Positions 1-7,131 of a DNA stretch of 11,245 bases are shown here, piece after piece; the stretch's first letter is position 1, and each line of letters opens with the position of its first letter. Made by a program: the position numbers and the translations under genes. The notes under the pieces are model-generated. The model was not told where the DNA came from. It made no database searches and saw nothing but the letters and a program-made list of their open reading frames with translations. The stretch comes from CAYLNG01 sp964497855 (lineage in GTDB: Bacteria > Verrucomicrobiota > Kiritimatiellia > SS1-B-03-39 > UBA6053): the NCBI GenBank assembly GCA_964497855.1, contig CAZCFM010000120.1, forward strand, positions 1-11,245, written 5' to 3'.

Positions 1-5
1 CTTTA

Positions 6-20
6 TTGTAACTGTTGCAA
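6..20. promoter_or_regulatory. Operator-like imperfect palindrome TTGTAACTGTTGCAA
   Basis: The 15-mer reads TTGTAAC-T-GTTGCAA. Its two 7-nt arms match as an inverted repeat at six of seven positions around a single central base. Short odd-length palindromes with TGnAAC half-sites are typical of LacI- and GntR-family repressor operators. It lies just downstream of a leftward TATAAT. The inner 14 bases recur in inverted orientation at the right edge of the window (11229-11245). No regulator is encoded here, so the factor is unknown. Confidence 0.45.
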
Positions 21-23
21 TAT
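7..23 (+). repeat. Left copy of the 17-bp inverted repeat shared by both window edges
   Basis: TGTAACTGTTGCAATAT at 7-23 is the exact reverse complement of the last 17 bases of the window. The match stops at position 24. The repeat includes most of the operator-like palindrome, so conservation as a transcription-factor site explains it more simply than a mobile-element end. Confidence 0.85.
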
Positions 24-40
24 TATCGTTGCAATATTAT
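14..40. repeat. 13-bp direct repeat, two copies with 14-bp period
   Basis: GTTGCAATATTAT occurs at 14-26 and again at 28-40, separated by one base. The first copy begins inside the right arm of the palindrome at 6-20. The second therefore supplies an extra GTTGCAA half-site (28-34) without a matching partner. A 14-bp period is more than one helical turn. Tandem half-sites at a promoter can allow cooperative or alternative binding of a dimeric regulator. Confidence 0.75.
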
Positions 41-64
41 ATACCACAGTATAGGCCAACTAAA
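36..64 (-). promoter_or_regulatory. Candidate sigma-70-type promoter reading leftward out of the window
   Basis: On the minus strand a perfect TATAAT (plus positions 36-41) lies 17 nt downstream of a weak -35 hexamer, TTTAGT (plus 59-64). It sits just after the stop codon of the beta-helix gene and would start transcription near position 29, toward a gene outside the window on the left. The operator-like palindrome and direct repeats at 6-40 overlap the -10 element and the expected start point, a layout typical of repression. The -35 matches only three of six consensus bases, and sigma-factor preferences of this organism are unknown, so this rests mainly on the -10 and its AT-rich setting. 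Confidence 0.4.
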
Positions 65-70
65 CAATGG

Positions 71-2047
71 TCACGGTCCTCTCGGGGGCTGGATGTCGCC
101 AGTCAGCTCTGCTTCGGGGTTTCGCTGCCAGGCGTGGAGGCTGTCGGGGTGGACGCGGGTGTTGAGATGCTCCACTAGGCCCCAGGGGGCGTCGATGGGT
201 CCGGTGTGGGAGCGACCTTGGTCGTCGATGACATGAAGGGGTCGGCGCGCGTGTGCGCCCACGAGGATGAATCCCGGCGTCTCCCGGGCGTCGGCGGCCA
301 CGGTCAGGGGGTGCCACGGCACATAGGGATTGTAGGTGCCGCAGCGCCAGTTCCACCAGACGAGGCCGGGACCGTGGCGCGGGGGAACATTGTCGACACT
401 GCCTCCGCCGGTGCTGACACAGCCAATCAGCCGGTCGATGAGGGTATCGATGCCGAGGGAACCGTGGAAATCGATGCCCGCAGGTTCGTCGGCCTCGCAA
501 TCAACCAAGGCGTTCTGGGCGATGGTCCCTTGTAGATTGCAGGCGTGCATGGCGCGTCCAAAGGCCAGCCCCTTGAGGAGACAGCGGGTGCTGCAGCCCC
601 CCACGCCGAAGCCATTGTGCCCGGGATTCCCCGCGATCCGGCAGTCTTCGATGCGGCAGGCGAAGGCGTCCTTCAGGCTGGCGGCGGTGGTGACGGACTC
701 GAACACCACGCGCTGGATGCGCAGACCCGCCACCTGGTCGCAGCGGATGCCATCCCAGCCGTTGTCGTGCAGATCGTCCTTGTGGTGCTCGAAATAGCCG
801 TCCCAGGCCGTGGCGACGCGCAGATCGCTGATCGCGCAGCCCCGCACCAGCTCGGGAAGGCGCAGATGCGGTTGCCAGCGTGCCTCAATGCGGAAGGGAA
901 GCGGATGGTCGAGCCGGGCCACGTCGCCGGCGACTTCCAGCACCCGGATGTAGTGGCGGACGATGGCGCGTCCGACGCGTCGCCAGTTTTTTGCCCGGCG
1001 CAGCGCTGGCCAGGTGAGGGCGTCTCCGAGCGAGCCGTCCGCAAGTTCATGCTGTTCGAGCAGGTGCAGACCCGGGCGCAGGATTTCGCCGCCCGCGCCG
1101 AGTCGTAGGCAGGTGGCCCCGCGCTCCTCTCCGCCGATCAAGCTGCAGATAACAGGTCCGACGGCCGAATCGGGCTCATCCTCCATGAGGCTGGCCGGAC
1201 GCGGGCCGACGTGGGCGATGCGGGGGAAACGTCCCGCCCGCCACAGTTTCCGTGGATCGTCTGCGCGTCCGGGGCGGTGGGCATAGAGCAGGGTGCCGTC
1301 TGGACCGGAACCGGCGCCGCGCAGGTGGACGCGGTCGCCGTGAAGCTCCAGGCAGACATCGGCGCGATCGAGGGCCAGGTCGAGCCGTCCGGGCGGGAGC
1401 TGGACCAGGCCACCCCCGGCGTCGATGGCGGCGTCGATGGCGGACTGGATCGCGGCGGTGGCATCGCGTCCGGAATCGGGTTCGGCCCCGTATTCGCGGG
1501 CGTCGAAAACCCGCTGCGGCATATCGCCGGCGTCCGCGTCGGCGGTTTCTCCGCTGCGGCGCCAGTCGCCCAGCCGCCCCGCAGGCCCCCGGCTGCGCCA
1601 TTCGTCGAGCAACTGAGCCTCGCCAGCCACGCACCCGGTCACCGTGTAGGGCTCGCGCCAGAAGGCCTGCGCGGTTCCGCTGCCGTCCTCCGGGGACAGG
1701 CGATGCCCGGTGAAAACGCCTTTCCAAGCCCCTGTCCACCCGCCGTCTCGGCTAGGACGGAGGTCCACGCTCCAGGTTCCCGCTCCGCCAAGGACCCAGG
1801 GATCCGGATGGATCGTGGCGTCCAGGTCCACGCGCAGCCCGCCACCGGGCAGCTCCTCCACACGTCCCCTCACGGGATGCAGGGGCGAGTTGAAGGTGCC
1901 CGCGACACCATCCCAGGCCATATTCCACCGACCCCCATCGCGTCCGGCCTCGACCACCAAGTCGTGCAGTTTCTCCTCGCGCTTCAAAAGTCCACAGAGC
2001 CTGAGGACGAGCGTGCCGCGGTCGGCAAAACAATGAGATGTATGCAT
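71..2047 (-). CDS. Pectate-lyase-like right-handed beta-helix protein, no signal peptide
   Basis: This is a 658-aa protein, probably carbohydrate-active (polysaccharide lyase or glycosidase-like); the substrate cannot be read from sequence. The N-terminal third (about 30-140) looks like a beta-rich domain full of G, W and D turns. FDAREYGAEPDSGRDAT at 181-197, followed by AIQSAIDAAIDAGGGLVQLP (200-219), is the hallmark start of Pectate_lyase_3-type beta-helices. Repetitive short strands with G/C/D turns run from about 400 to 550. A segment with WWNWRCGTYNPY at 564-575 resembles the C-terminal DUF4955-type region of related proteins (family name from memory, unconfirmed). The chosen ATG has AAAGG about 6 nt upstream and lies 22 nt after a TATACT. 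The N-terminus (MHTSHCFADRGT...) has no hydrophobic signal segment, odd for an enzyme acting on external polysaccharide. It is transcribed divergently from the operon at 2232, with which it shows no functional link. Confidence 0.85.
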   Translation of the reverse strand: MHTSHCFADRGTLVLRLCGLLKREEKLHDLVVEAGRDGGRWNMAWDGVAGTFNSPLHPVRGRVEELPGGGLRVDLDATIHPDPWVLGGAGTWSVDLRPSRDGGWTGAWKGVFTGHRLSPEDGSGTAQAFWREPYTVTGCVAGEAQLLDEWRSRGPAGRLGDWRRSGETADADAGDMPQRVFDAREYGAEPDSGRDATAAIQSAIDAAIDAGGGLVQLPPGRLDLALDRADVCLELHGDRVHLRGAGSGPDGTLLYAHRPGRADDPRKLWRAGRFPRIAHVGPRPASLMEDEPDSAVGPVICSLIGGEERGATCLRLGAGGEILRPGLHLLEQHELADGSLGDALTWPALRRAKNWRRVGRAIVRHYIRVLEVAGDVARLDHPLPFRIEARWQPHLRLPELVRGCAISDLRVATAWDGYFEHHKDDLHDNGWDGIRCDQVAGLRIQRVVFESVTTAASLKDAFACRIEDCRIAGNPGHNGFGVGGCSTRCLLKGLAFGRAMHACNLQGTIAQNALVDCEADEPAGIDFHGSLGIDTLIDRLIGCVSTGGGSVDNVPPRHGPGLVWWNWRCGTYNPYVPWHPLTVAADARETPGFILVGAHARRPLHVIDDQGRSHTGPIDAPWGLVEHLNTRVHPDSLHAWQRNPEAELTGDIQPPRGP

Positions 2048-2068
2048 ACGGAACCTTTTTGGGGAAAG

Positions 2069-2074
2069 AGTATA
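2069..2074 (-). promoter_or_regulatory. Candidate -10 element for the beta-helix gene
   Basis: TATACT on the minus strand (five of six consensus bases) lies 21 nt before the ATG at 2047, giving a short leader that includes the AAAGG ribosome-binding sequence. The hexamer 17 nt further upstream (AGAGAT) does not resemble TTGACA, so the promoter would be activator-dependent or extended in some other way. Support is weak. Confidence 0.3.
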
Positions 2075-2216
2075 TGTGCCTGAATCCCCGCATCTCTATC
2101 CTTTTCTCCCCAGCAAGGCAACGCGGATTCGACAGCGCCGCACTTCAACAACACCCGCAAAATCTTGATTCTGGATTTGCTTTGCGCGTCGGAGCTGATT
2201 ATCACTCGCCTATCCC

Positions 2217-2222
2217 AAGGAG
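2217..2222 (+). promoter_or_regulatory. Strong Shine-Dalgarno site AAGGAG for the first operon gene
   Basis: AAGGAG stands 9 nt before the ATG at 2232. It fixes the start of the GYF_2/RDD gene. It is one of the strongest ribosome-binding sites in the window, as expected for the entry point of a translationally coupled operon. Confidence 0.7.
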
Positions 2223-2231
2223 AGACCCACT

Positions 2232-3029
2232 ATGAATTGGTATTATGCGTTGAATGATAAACAGGCCGGACCGGTGGATGACGCCGAGTTTTTGCGATTG
2301 TGTGCGTCGGGAGTGATTCGGGAAAACACCCTGGTCTATGGTCCGGGCATGACGGACTGGAAGGACCTGGCCTCCGTCAAAGCCGCAGGACTTTTTCCAC
2401 AGCCCCCAGCGCCCATTCCCCCGGCACCCACTCCCCCAGGATTCAGCACCCCGAGCATCGAGGGCCAGGTGACCTGTCCGTCCTGCGCACGCAAGGTGCT
2501 CCCCACCGAACTGATTCCCTTTCAGCAGAGCCAGGTCTGTGTCTACTGCCGCGATCTGGTCCTCCAGAAAGTCCGCGAAGGCGTCGACCCCCGCTCCGGG
2601 AACCTCCGCTATGCCGGGTTCGGCCCCCGTTTTCTGGGCAGTTTTATCGACGGCCTGATCATGCAGGCCTATTCGCTCATTCTGAACACTGCCTTTGGGT
2701 TGGAGGTCACTGACTCTCCGTATGAAGGGACCTTGGAACCCGGAATGTTGGGGATCTACATGATCCTTGCCATTATTCCACCCCTGGCCTTCACCATCTA
2801 TTTCCTCGGAAACCCCCGTTTCCAGGCCACCCCCGGCATGATGGCCGCCAAAATCAAGATCACCCGCCCCGACGGCGCTCGCGTGACCTACATGCGAGCC
2901 TTCTGTCGCTACCTGGCGAGCATCATCAGCAGCGCGATCCTGGGAATCGGCTACCTCATGATGCTCTGGGACATGGAAAAACGGACCTTGCATGACCGGA
3001 TGGTGGATACCCGGGTGGTGTTTCGGTGA
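2232..3029 (+). CDS. GYF_2-like domain + zinc ribbon + RDD-family membrane protein
   Basis: This 265-aa protein is the first gene of the operon. Residues 1-55 (starting MNWYYAL, then GPV at 13-15, the L-V-x-x-x-G-M-x-D-W pattern at 34-43 and a terminal GLF) match the GYF_2 type of small domain, thought to bind proline-rich or other protein ligands. A proline-rich linker follows (56-74). Then comes a four-cysteine ribbon (C82, C85, C103, C106). From about 127 on is an RDD domain: R133 and D140 in the first helix, further hydrophobic helices, and a closing RTLHDRMVDTRVV strand. Membrane location is likely, with the N-terminal modules in the cytosol. RDD proteins have been linked to transport in some bacteria, but the function here is unknown. 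Its stop overlaps the next start by 4 nt. It may recruit cytosolic partners to the MoxR machinery encoded downstream (inference). Confidence 0.88.
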   Translation: MNWYYALNDKQAGPVDDAEFLRLCASGVIRENTLVYGPGMTDWKDLASVKAAGLFPQPPAPIPPAPTPPGFSTPSIEGQVTCPSCARKVLPTELIPFQQSQVCVYCRDLVLQKVREGVDPRSGNLRYAGFGPRFLGSFIDGLIMQAYSLILNTAFGLEVTDSPYEGTLEPGMLGIYMILAIIPPLAFTIYFLGNPRFQATPGMMAAKIKITRPDGARVTYMRAFCRYLASIISSAILGIGYLMMLWDMEKRTLHDRMVDTRVVFR

Positions 3030-3628
3030 GCACGAGAGAGATTCCCTGCCCCCACTGCAAAACCCGAATGTTGTCACTGCCAGCGGGCGGCGAGGGGGCC
3101 ATGCTCTGCCCCTGCTCCCGGAACCGGAAAATCTTGTTCCACCGCTATCCCGCCTATGACCGGGTGGAGGCGCTCCCGGTGGCATCCACCTGGGTCGAGG
3201 GCGAGTCCACCTGTTTCCACCACCCCGAACGCGCCGCCGTGGCCGCCTGTGCCGATTGCGGCGTTTTTATCTGCGGTCTCTGCAAAGTGGCCGAAGATCA
3301 GACCTCGCTCTGCCTGAGCTGTTACGCCAACCGTCAGAGCAGCGCATTCCGCTCGGATTCGCCCGTCCGCGGCGCGCGCCGCATCGTCTACGACAACCTC
3401 GCGCTGTCCCTGTCCCTGTTGCCGATGCTCTTTTTCTGGCCTACCTTGCTTACCGCGCCCGCCACCCTGTACATCGTCGTCCGCCATTGGAACAAACACC
3501 CCTGCAGCATCATCCCGCGCACCCGCATCCGCTTCATCCTGGCAGCCCTGATCGCCCTTCTGCAAATTCTGGGATGGGTCTTGATCGCGTTTGGCCTGTT
3601 CGCGGTCTGGGAGGAAATCGAATGGTGA
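3026..3628 (+). CDS. Membrane protein with zinc ribbon and B-box-like zinc finger
   Basis: This is a 200-aa protein starting at GTG in a GTGA overlap with the preceding stop. An N-terminal ribbon-like set of cysteines (C8, C11, C28, C30) is followed by a B-box-like finger: C63, H66, C75, C78, C83, C86, C96, C99. Two hydrophobic stretches (about 124-152 and 169-196) should span the membrane, leaving the fingers most likely in the cytosol. The finger has the same spacing as the one in the gene at 4065, so the two appear paralogous in that module. Such fingers usually mediate protein contacts; no enzymatic residues are seen. An ATG start is not available near this point. The GTG is supported by the overlap and by the Cys pair that begins at residue 8. 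Exact function is unknown. Confidence 0.85.
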   Translation: MSTREIPCPHCKTRMLSLPAGGEGAMLCPCSRNRKILFHRYPAYDRVEALPVASTWVEGESTCFHHPERAAVAACADCGVFICGLCKVAEDQTSLCLSCYANRQSSAFRSDSPVRGARRIVYDNLALSLSLLPMLFFWPTLLTAPATLYIVVRHWNKHPCSIIPRTRIRFILAALIALLQILGWVLIAFGLFAVWEEIEW

Positions 3629-4068
3629 AGCCCACAAAACTCAAACGCATCGCCCGCTCCGCCATGGGCACTCACATGTCGCTGTATCAGGCCGATGACC
3701 ACCTCCTGTTGGTCGAAGGAAGCTACATGGAGGAGTACCGCCGTTTTTATTTCCGCGACATCAAGGCCGCCCTGATGCGTCCCCGCCCGTCGCACGCCGT
3801 GGCCGGTTTCCTGCTGGTTCTCGCCGTGTTGGGATTGGGACTCTTGTTTCAGGCCGGTGACGTCAACGAAATGGCCTGGGTCTCCTATCTCCTCGGGTTC
3901 GCTTTCTTCGGGCGCCTCCTGTACGTGCTGTTCACGGGGGGCTATTGCGAGTTCTACCTGAACACGGCGGCCCAGCAGACCCGCATCGTCGGCGTGGGCA
4001 ACGTCGCCAAGGCCCGCAAGATCACGGCCCTCATCGCCGAACAGACCCACGCCTCGACGCAGGGATGA
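3622..4068 (+). CDS. Small two-helix membrane protein, possibly with a split PH-like domain
   Basis: This is a 148-aa protein. The reading frame is open well upstream, inside the previous gene, but the ATG at 3622 has a good GGGAGG ribosome-binding site 7 nt away and overlaps the previous stop by 7 nt, so that start is chosen. Residues 1-55 form a basic, then strand-rich segment (HLLLVEGSYMEEYRRFYFRD at 27-46). Two transmembrane helices follow (about 58-76 and 84-104). A second strand/helix segment then contains YCEFYLNT (108-115) and a final amphipathic helix. A soluble beta domain interrupted by a membrane hairpin is what bacterial PH-like membrane proteins look like, but I cannot confirm the family. 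Its conserved place between the two finger proteins suggests it acts with them. Confidence 0.8.
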   Translation: MVKPTKLKRIARSAMGTHMSLYQADDHLLLVEGSYMEEYRRFYFRDIKAALMRPRPSHAVAGFLLVLAVLGLGLLFQAGDVNEMAWVSYLLGFAFFGRLLYVLFTGGYCEFYLNTAAQQTRIVGVGNVAKARKITALIAEQTHASTQG

Positions 4069-4385
4069 GCACGCCTCCGCCTCTCTCCGTGGCCCGCGCC
4101 CGCTGCCGAAACCACGCGGACCGCGAGGCCGTGGCGCGCTGTCCGGAATGCGGATCCTTTTTTTGCCGCGAGTGCATCAGCGAACACGACGGACGCATGA
4201 TGTGCACGCATTGCATCCGTTTGCGGCTGGCCCCAGGCGAAACGAAAAAAAACCGACAGCTTCTGCGCCGCGGCCTGCTCTGGTGTGCCGCCCTCGGCGG
4301 CGTGTTTATCGCCTGGTCTTTTTTTGTGCTGCTCGGTCGCCTGCTGCTCTTGCTCAACGATCTGAAGGGAGCGCTGGAGCTGTGA
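4065..4385 (+). CDS. Small membrane-anchored B-box-like zinc finger protein
   Basis: This is a 106-aa protein beginning at an ATGA overlap with the gene before. Its N-terminal half is one zinc finger: C14, H17, C26, C29, C34, C37, C47, C50. The ligand spacing is the same as in the finger of the gene at 3026. A basic stretch (KKNRQLLRR, 61-69) precedes a single hydrophobic helix (about 71-98). It is probably a tail-anchored or single-pass protein with the finger in the cytosol. The frame stays open further upstream, but only this start gives the overlap typical of the operon and leaves out sequence that reads like out-of-frame translation of the preceding gene. No catalytic motif is seen; a scaffold or adaptor role is inferred. 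Confidence 0.85.
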   Translation: MSTPPPLSVARARCRNHADREAVARCPECGSFFCRECISEHDGRMMCTHCIRLRLAPGETKKNRQLLRRGLLWCAALGGVFIAWSFFVLLGRLLLLLNDLKGALEL

Positions 4386-5989
4386 CAAAACGTTTGCGCA
4401 AACCCAAGGACAAAAACGCCGCCTTTCTGCCGCTGCTGGAGGAATCCCTTTGCCTGCTGAAAATGGCGTCTCCCAGCCTCTGGCTGATCTACCTGGCCGG
4501 CGCGATTCCCTTCGCAGTTTCGCTGGTCATCTTCAGCGCCACCCTCTGGGAAAGCGCCTTCGCCGCGCAACAACTCGGCACCGCCGCCCTGGGCTTGACC
4601 GTCCTGTTTTTCTGGTTGAAAATCTGCCAGGTCGCCTTTGTCACCGGACTGCACGCGCGCCTCAGTCCCGGCGCCGCACCACACCAACACTCCTTCCGCC
4701 GAATGGTGCGCCGTCAGCTCGTCCTGCAATCGCTCAGCCTGTATGTGCTGCCCCTTTCCCGCGTGCTGGGCATCCCGCATCCCTTCATCTATTCCTTCTT
4801 TCAAAATCTGACGGTCTGCGAGGCGCTGGACAGCGGCGACGCGGAATCAATCACCGAACGCGCGCGGATCTACGCCGGACTCAACCCCCGGCAAAGCATC
4901 CTCTTCGTGCTTGTGGGATTGAGCGGTCTCCATGTGCTCCTGTTTCTCAATTGGGCCATGGTTCTGGCCCTTCTCCCGCACCTGATTTTTAAACTCACCG
5001 GCTGGGAAAACGAATTTGTGCGCAGCGCCTACGCCTACCTGCACATTGCCTTCTGGATCACGGCCGGCGTGCTCACCTGGCTCACCCTCGATCCGCTGGT
5101 CAAGGCCTTCTATCTCCTGCGCAGCTATTACGCCGCCTCGCGGAAAAACGGATCGGATCTCGTCGACCGCCTGCGCCGCCTGTCCGCCACCCCGCTCCTG
5201 TTGCTGCTCCTTCTGGGCGCGGCTTTTTGTCCCTCGCCCGCACCCGCCGCCCTGGCGGCGGACGACCTCAGCCGCAGCATCGAAGAAGTTGCTCAACAGC
5301 GCAAATTCATCTGGCGGCTGCCACCCGATGCCCTCGAAAACAACGAAGCCCCGGATTCCGGTTTTGTGAAAGCCATCGCCGACGGCATCCAGTGGCTTTT
5401 CGAGCGCATCGAGGACGTGGCCGACTGGATTGCCGACATCTGGAGCCGTCTTTTTCCTTCGCACAATCCCCGGGCGAACGACAGTAGCGCCTTGCTGGGA
5501 GGCCTCCAGCGCGGCGCACGTGTGCTCATCTATCTTCTCGCTGCGTTTCTCGCCGTGATGCTCCTCGTCCTCCTGCTCCGCGCCGCCTCCCGTCTGCGAA
5601 AAAAAGGCCCGGCCTCCGCCCCGGCGACCTCCTCGCCCGACCTCACCCGCGAAGAAGTCCTTGCCAGCGAACTTCCCGCCGACGAATGGCTGAGCCTCGT
5701 GCGCGACCTCGAAGCCCGCGGTGAATGGAAACTCGCCCTGCGCGCCCTCTTCCTGGCCCTCATTGCCCGCCTTTCGGACCAGCATCTGCTTTCGATCACG
5801 CGCTACAAGTCCAACCTCGACTACGAAGGGGAACTCGCCCGCCGCGCCCACGCCGTGCCCGAAGTCCTTCCCATCTACCGCGATCTCCGCCGCAGCCTCG
5901 AAGCCGTCTGGTTTGGCGACCACCCCGGCAGCGAAGCCCTGCTCCACGAACACCGCGAACGCATCCAGCGCGTGGAGGGTCTCTCATGA
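4382..5989 (+). CDS. Polytopic membrane protein fused to a DUF4129-like C-terminal domain
   Basis: This is a 535-aa protein starting at GTG in a GTGA overlap. Residues 30-250 contain about five hydrophobic segments (near 33-52, 68-88, 113-140, 172-204, 219-247) and resemble a separate membrane protein. At 267-294 a run of leucines ending in PAPAALAADD looks like a signal peptide placed in mid-protein. An extracytoplasmic segment of about 85 residues follows, including KFIWRLPPDA (308-317) and an amphipathic helix. A transmembrane helix lies near 379-399. The C-terminal domain (430-515) carries the DUF4129-like pattern: helical RALFLALIARLSD, then RYKSNLDYEGELARRA, ending in LEAVWFGDHP. DUF4129 proteins are regular partners of MoxR/DUF58/SpoIIM genes, with unknown molecular role. 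The open frame reaches further upstream into the previous gene, but the coupled GTG is preferred. Confidence 0.85.
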   Translation: MTKRLRKPKDKNAAFLPLLEESLCLLKMASPSLWLIYLAGAIPFAVSLVIFSATLWESAFAAQQLGTAALGLTVLFFWLKICQVAFVTGLHARLSPGAAPHQHSFRRMVRRQLVLQSLSLYVLPLSRVLGIPHPFIYSFFQNLTVCEALDSGDAESITERARIYAGLNPRQSILFVLVGLSGLHVLLFLNWAMVLALLPHLIFKLTGWENEFVRSAYAYLHIAFWITAGVLTWLTLDPLVKAFYLLRSYYAASRKNGSDLVDRLRRLSATPLLLLLLLGAAFCPSPAPAALAADDLSRSIEEVAQQRKFIWRLPPDALENNEAPDSGFVKAIADGIQWLFERIEDVADWIADIWSRLFPSHNPRANDSSALLGGLQRGARVLIYLLAAFLAVMLLVLLLRAASRLRKKGPASAPATSSPDLTREEVLASELPADEWLSLVRDLEARGEWKLALRALFLALIARLSDQHLLSITRYKSNLDYEGELARRAHAVPEVLPIYRDLRRSLEAVWFGDHPGSEALLHEHRERIQRVEGLS

Positions 5990-7131
5990 AACGCGGCGAC
6001 CGTGTGGCCCTTCTGTTGCTGCTGCTTCTCTTCGCCGGCTTTGTCGGCGGCATCTGCTGGGTCTTCGCCCTGCACTTCAGCCGCGGCGCGAGTTATCCCG
6101 CCGCCTCCTCCCTGCGGGCCGAACCCAACGGAACCATGCTGCTCTACGAAAGTCTCGAACGCATGCCCGGCCTCCAGGTTCGCCGCAACTACGACCCGCC
6201 GCGCCGTCTCCGCAGCAGCCCCGAACGCAGCCTCCTTTTCGTCCTCAATGCGCACGCCGAGGTCGCAGCGGACGCGGACCTGCACGCCTTCGTTTCCGCC
6301 GGGGGACGCGTCGTGTTCCAGCCCTCTGTCCCCGACCGGCGCCGCACCGCGCCGGAAGAGCCCGAACTCGAAGCCAGCGCAACCCCGACACCGCTTCCCC
6401 TGGATTCCGCCGCGCTGCCCCTGCGCGTCCGCCGCATCGAAGGCGCCGAGCCCGGCGTCGCCATCCGCAGCGCGGTGGAGACCGGCGCCCCACTGGACAT
6501 CGTCTGGCCGCAAGGCTCCGTATTTGTTCTTCCGAAGGGCCGCACGCCTGCAGAGGTCCTCTACCGCCAGGACGGAAGACCCGTCGTCCTCCGGGTTCGT
6601 CAGGGAAAAGGCGAATGGATTCTTCTCGCGGACGCCTATCCCCTGGAAAACCACACCCTCTTCAGTGAAGCCCCCTCGGAGTGGATTGCCTGGCTGATGC
6701 AGGACCGCAGCGACATCTATTTCCACGAATATCACTTCGGCATCCAGCAAGCCCGCGGCATCATGACACTGATCCGGTCCAGCGGCCTCACGGGCCTGCT
6801 CGTCGCCATGGCCGTACCCTTCCTGCTCCTGCTCTGGCGCGGTGCCCTCCCCCTGCTGCCCGCCCTCGACGAAACAAAAGAACCCCAGTGCGCGGCCAAA
6901 AGCCGTCTCGACGCTTTTCGCGACCTCCTGACCCGCCATCTGCCCGACAACGAAATCCTCGACCACTGCCTCCAGGCCTGTTCGACGGATTTCCGGATTC
7001 CCGATGAACTGCGCAGCGCCGCCGAAAACGAAATCCGCCGGCCCCTGCCCAAAAAAAACCGCCGCGCCCATCTTACAGAAACGCTCCAACGACTCCATCT
7101 TCTCCTCACACAAAAAAGGCCACGCCCATGA
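5986..7131 (+). CDS. DUF4350-like membrane-anchored protein
   Basis: This is a 381-aa protein starting at an ATGA overlap; earlier in-frame codons lie within the preceding gene. A transmembrane helix at about 7-28 is followed by an extracytoplasmic domain with the sequence order expected of DUF4350: SYPAASSLRAEPNGTMLLYE (residues 36-55), a strand with LLFVLNAH, and an AGGRVVF strand resembling the glutamine-amidotransferase-like fold of the family. EYHFG at 248-252 matches the family's conserved E-Y/H-H segment before the second transmembrane helix (about 267-284). The C-terminal 95 residues are basic, probably cytosolic and helical. No catalytic nucleophile is evident, so a binding role is more likely than catalysis. 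Genes of this type sit next to DUF4129 and MoxR in many bacteria, as here. Confidence 0.85.
   Translation: MKRGDRVALLLLLLLFAGFVGGICWVFALHFSRGASYPAASSLRAEPNGTMLLYESLERMPGLQVRRNYDPPRRLRSSPERSLLFVLNAHAEVAADADLHAFVSAGGRVVFQPSVPDRRRTAPEEPELEASATPTPLPLDSAALPLRVRRIEGAEPGVAIRSAVETGAPLDIVWPQGSVFVLPKGRTPAEVLYRQDGRPVVLRVRQGKGEWILLADAYPLENHTLFSEAPSEWIAWLMQDRSDIYFHEYHFGIQQARGIMTLIRSSGLTGLLVAMAVPFLLLLWRGALPLLPALDETKEPQCAAKSRLDAFRDLLTRHLPDNEILDHCLQACSTDFRIPDELRSAAENEIRRPLPKKNRRAHLTETLQRLHLLLTQKRPRP

Larger units (their letters stand above)
2048..2231. other. Divergent intergenic region between the beta-helix gene and the ten-gene operon
   Basis: These 184 bases must hold promoters for both directions. Leftward there is the TATACT noted above. 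Rightward, GATTAT at 2197-2202 and TTGATT at 2165-2170 are the only hexamers resembling sigma-70 elements, but their spacing (26 nt) is wrong, so I do not call a promoter for the operon. No copy of the TTGyAAC half-site seen at the window edges is present, and I see no convincing riboswitch, terminator or small gene. Confidence 0.5.

Noticed and set aside
1211..2083. Plus-strand open frame of 290 codons opposite the beta-helix gene
   Set aside because: It is a shadow of the minus-strand gene. Its translation shows no domain, and it would run through the divergent promoter region of that gene.
2165..2202. Sigma-70 promoter for the operon from TTGATT and GATTAT
   Set aside because: The spacing between the two hexamers is 26 nt, and no acceptable -35 lies 16-18 nt before GATTAT.
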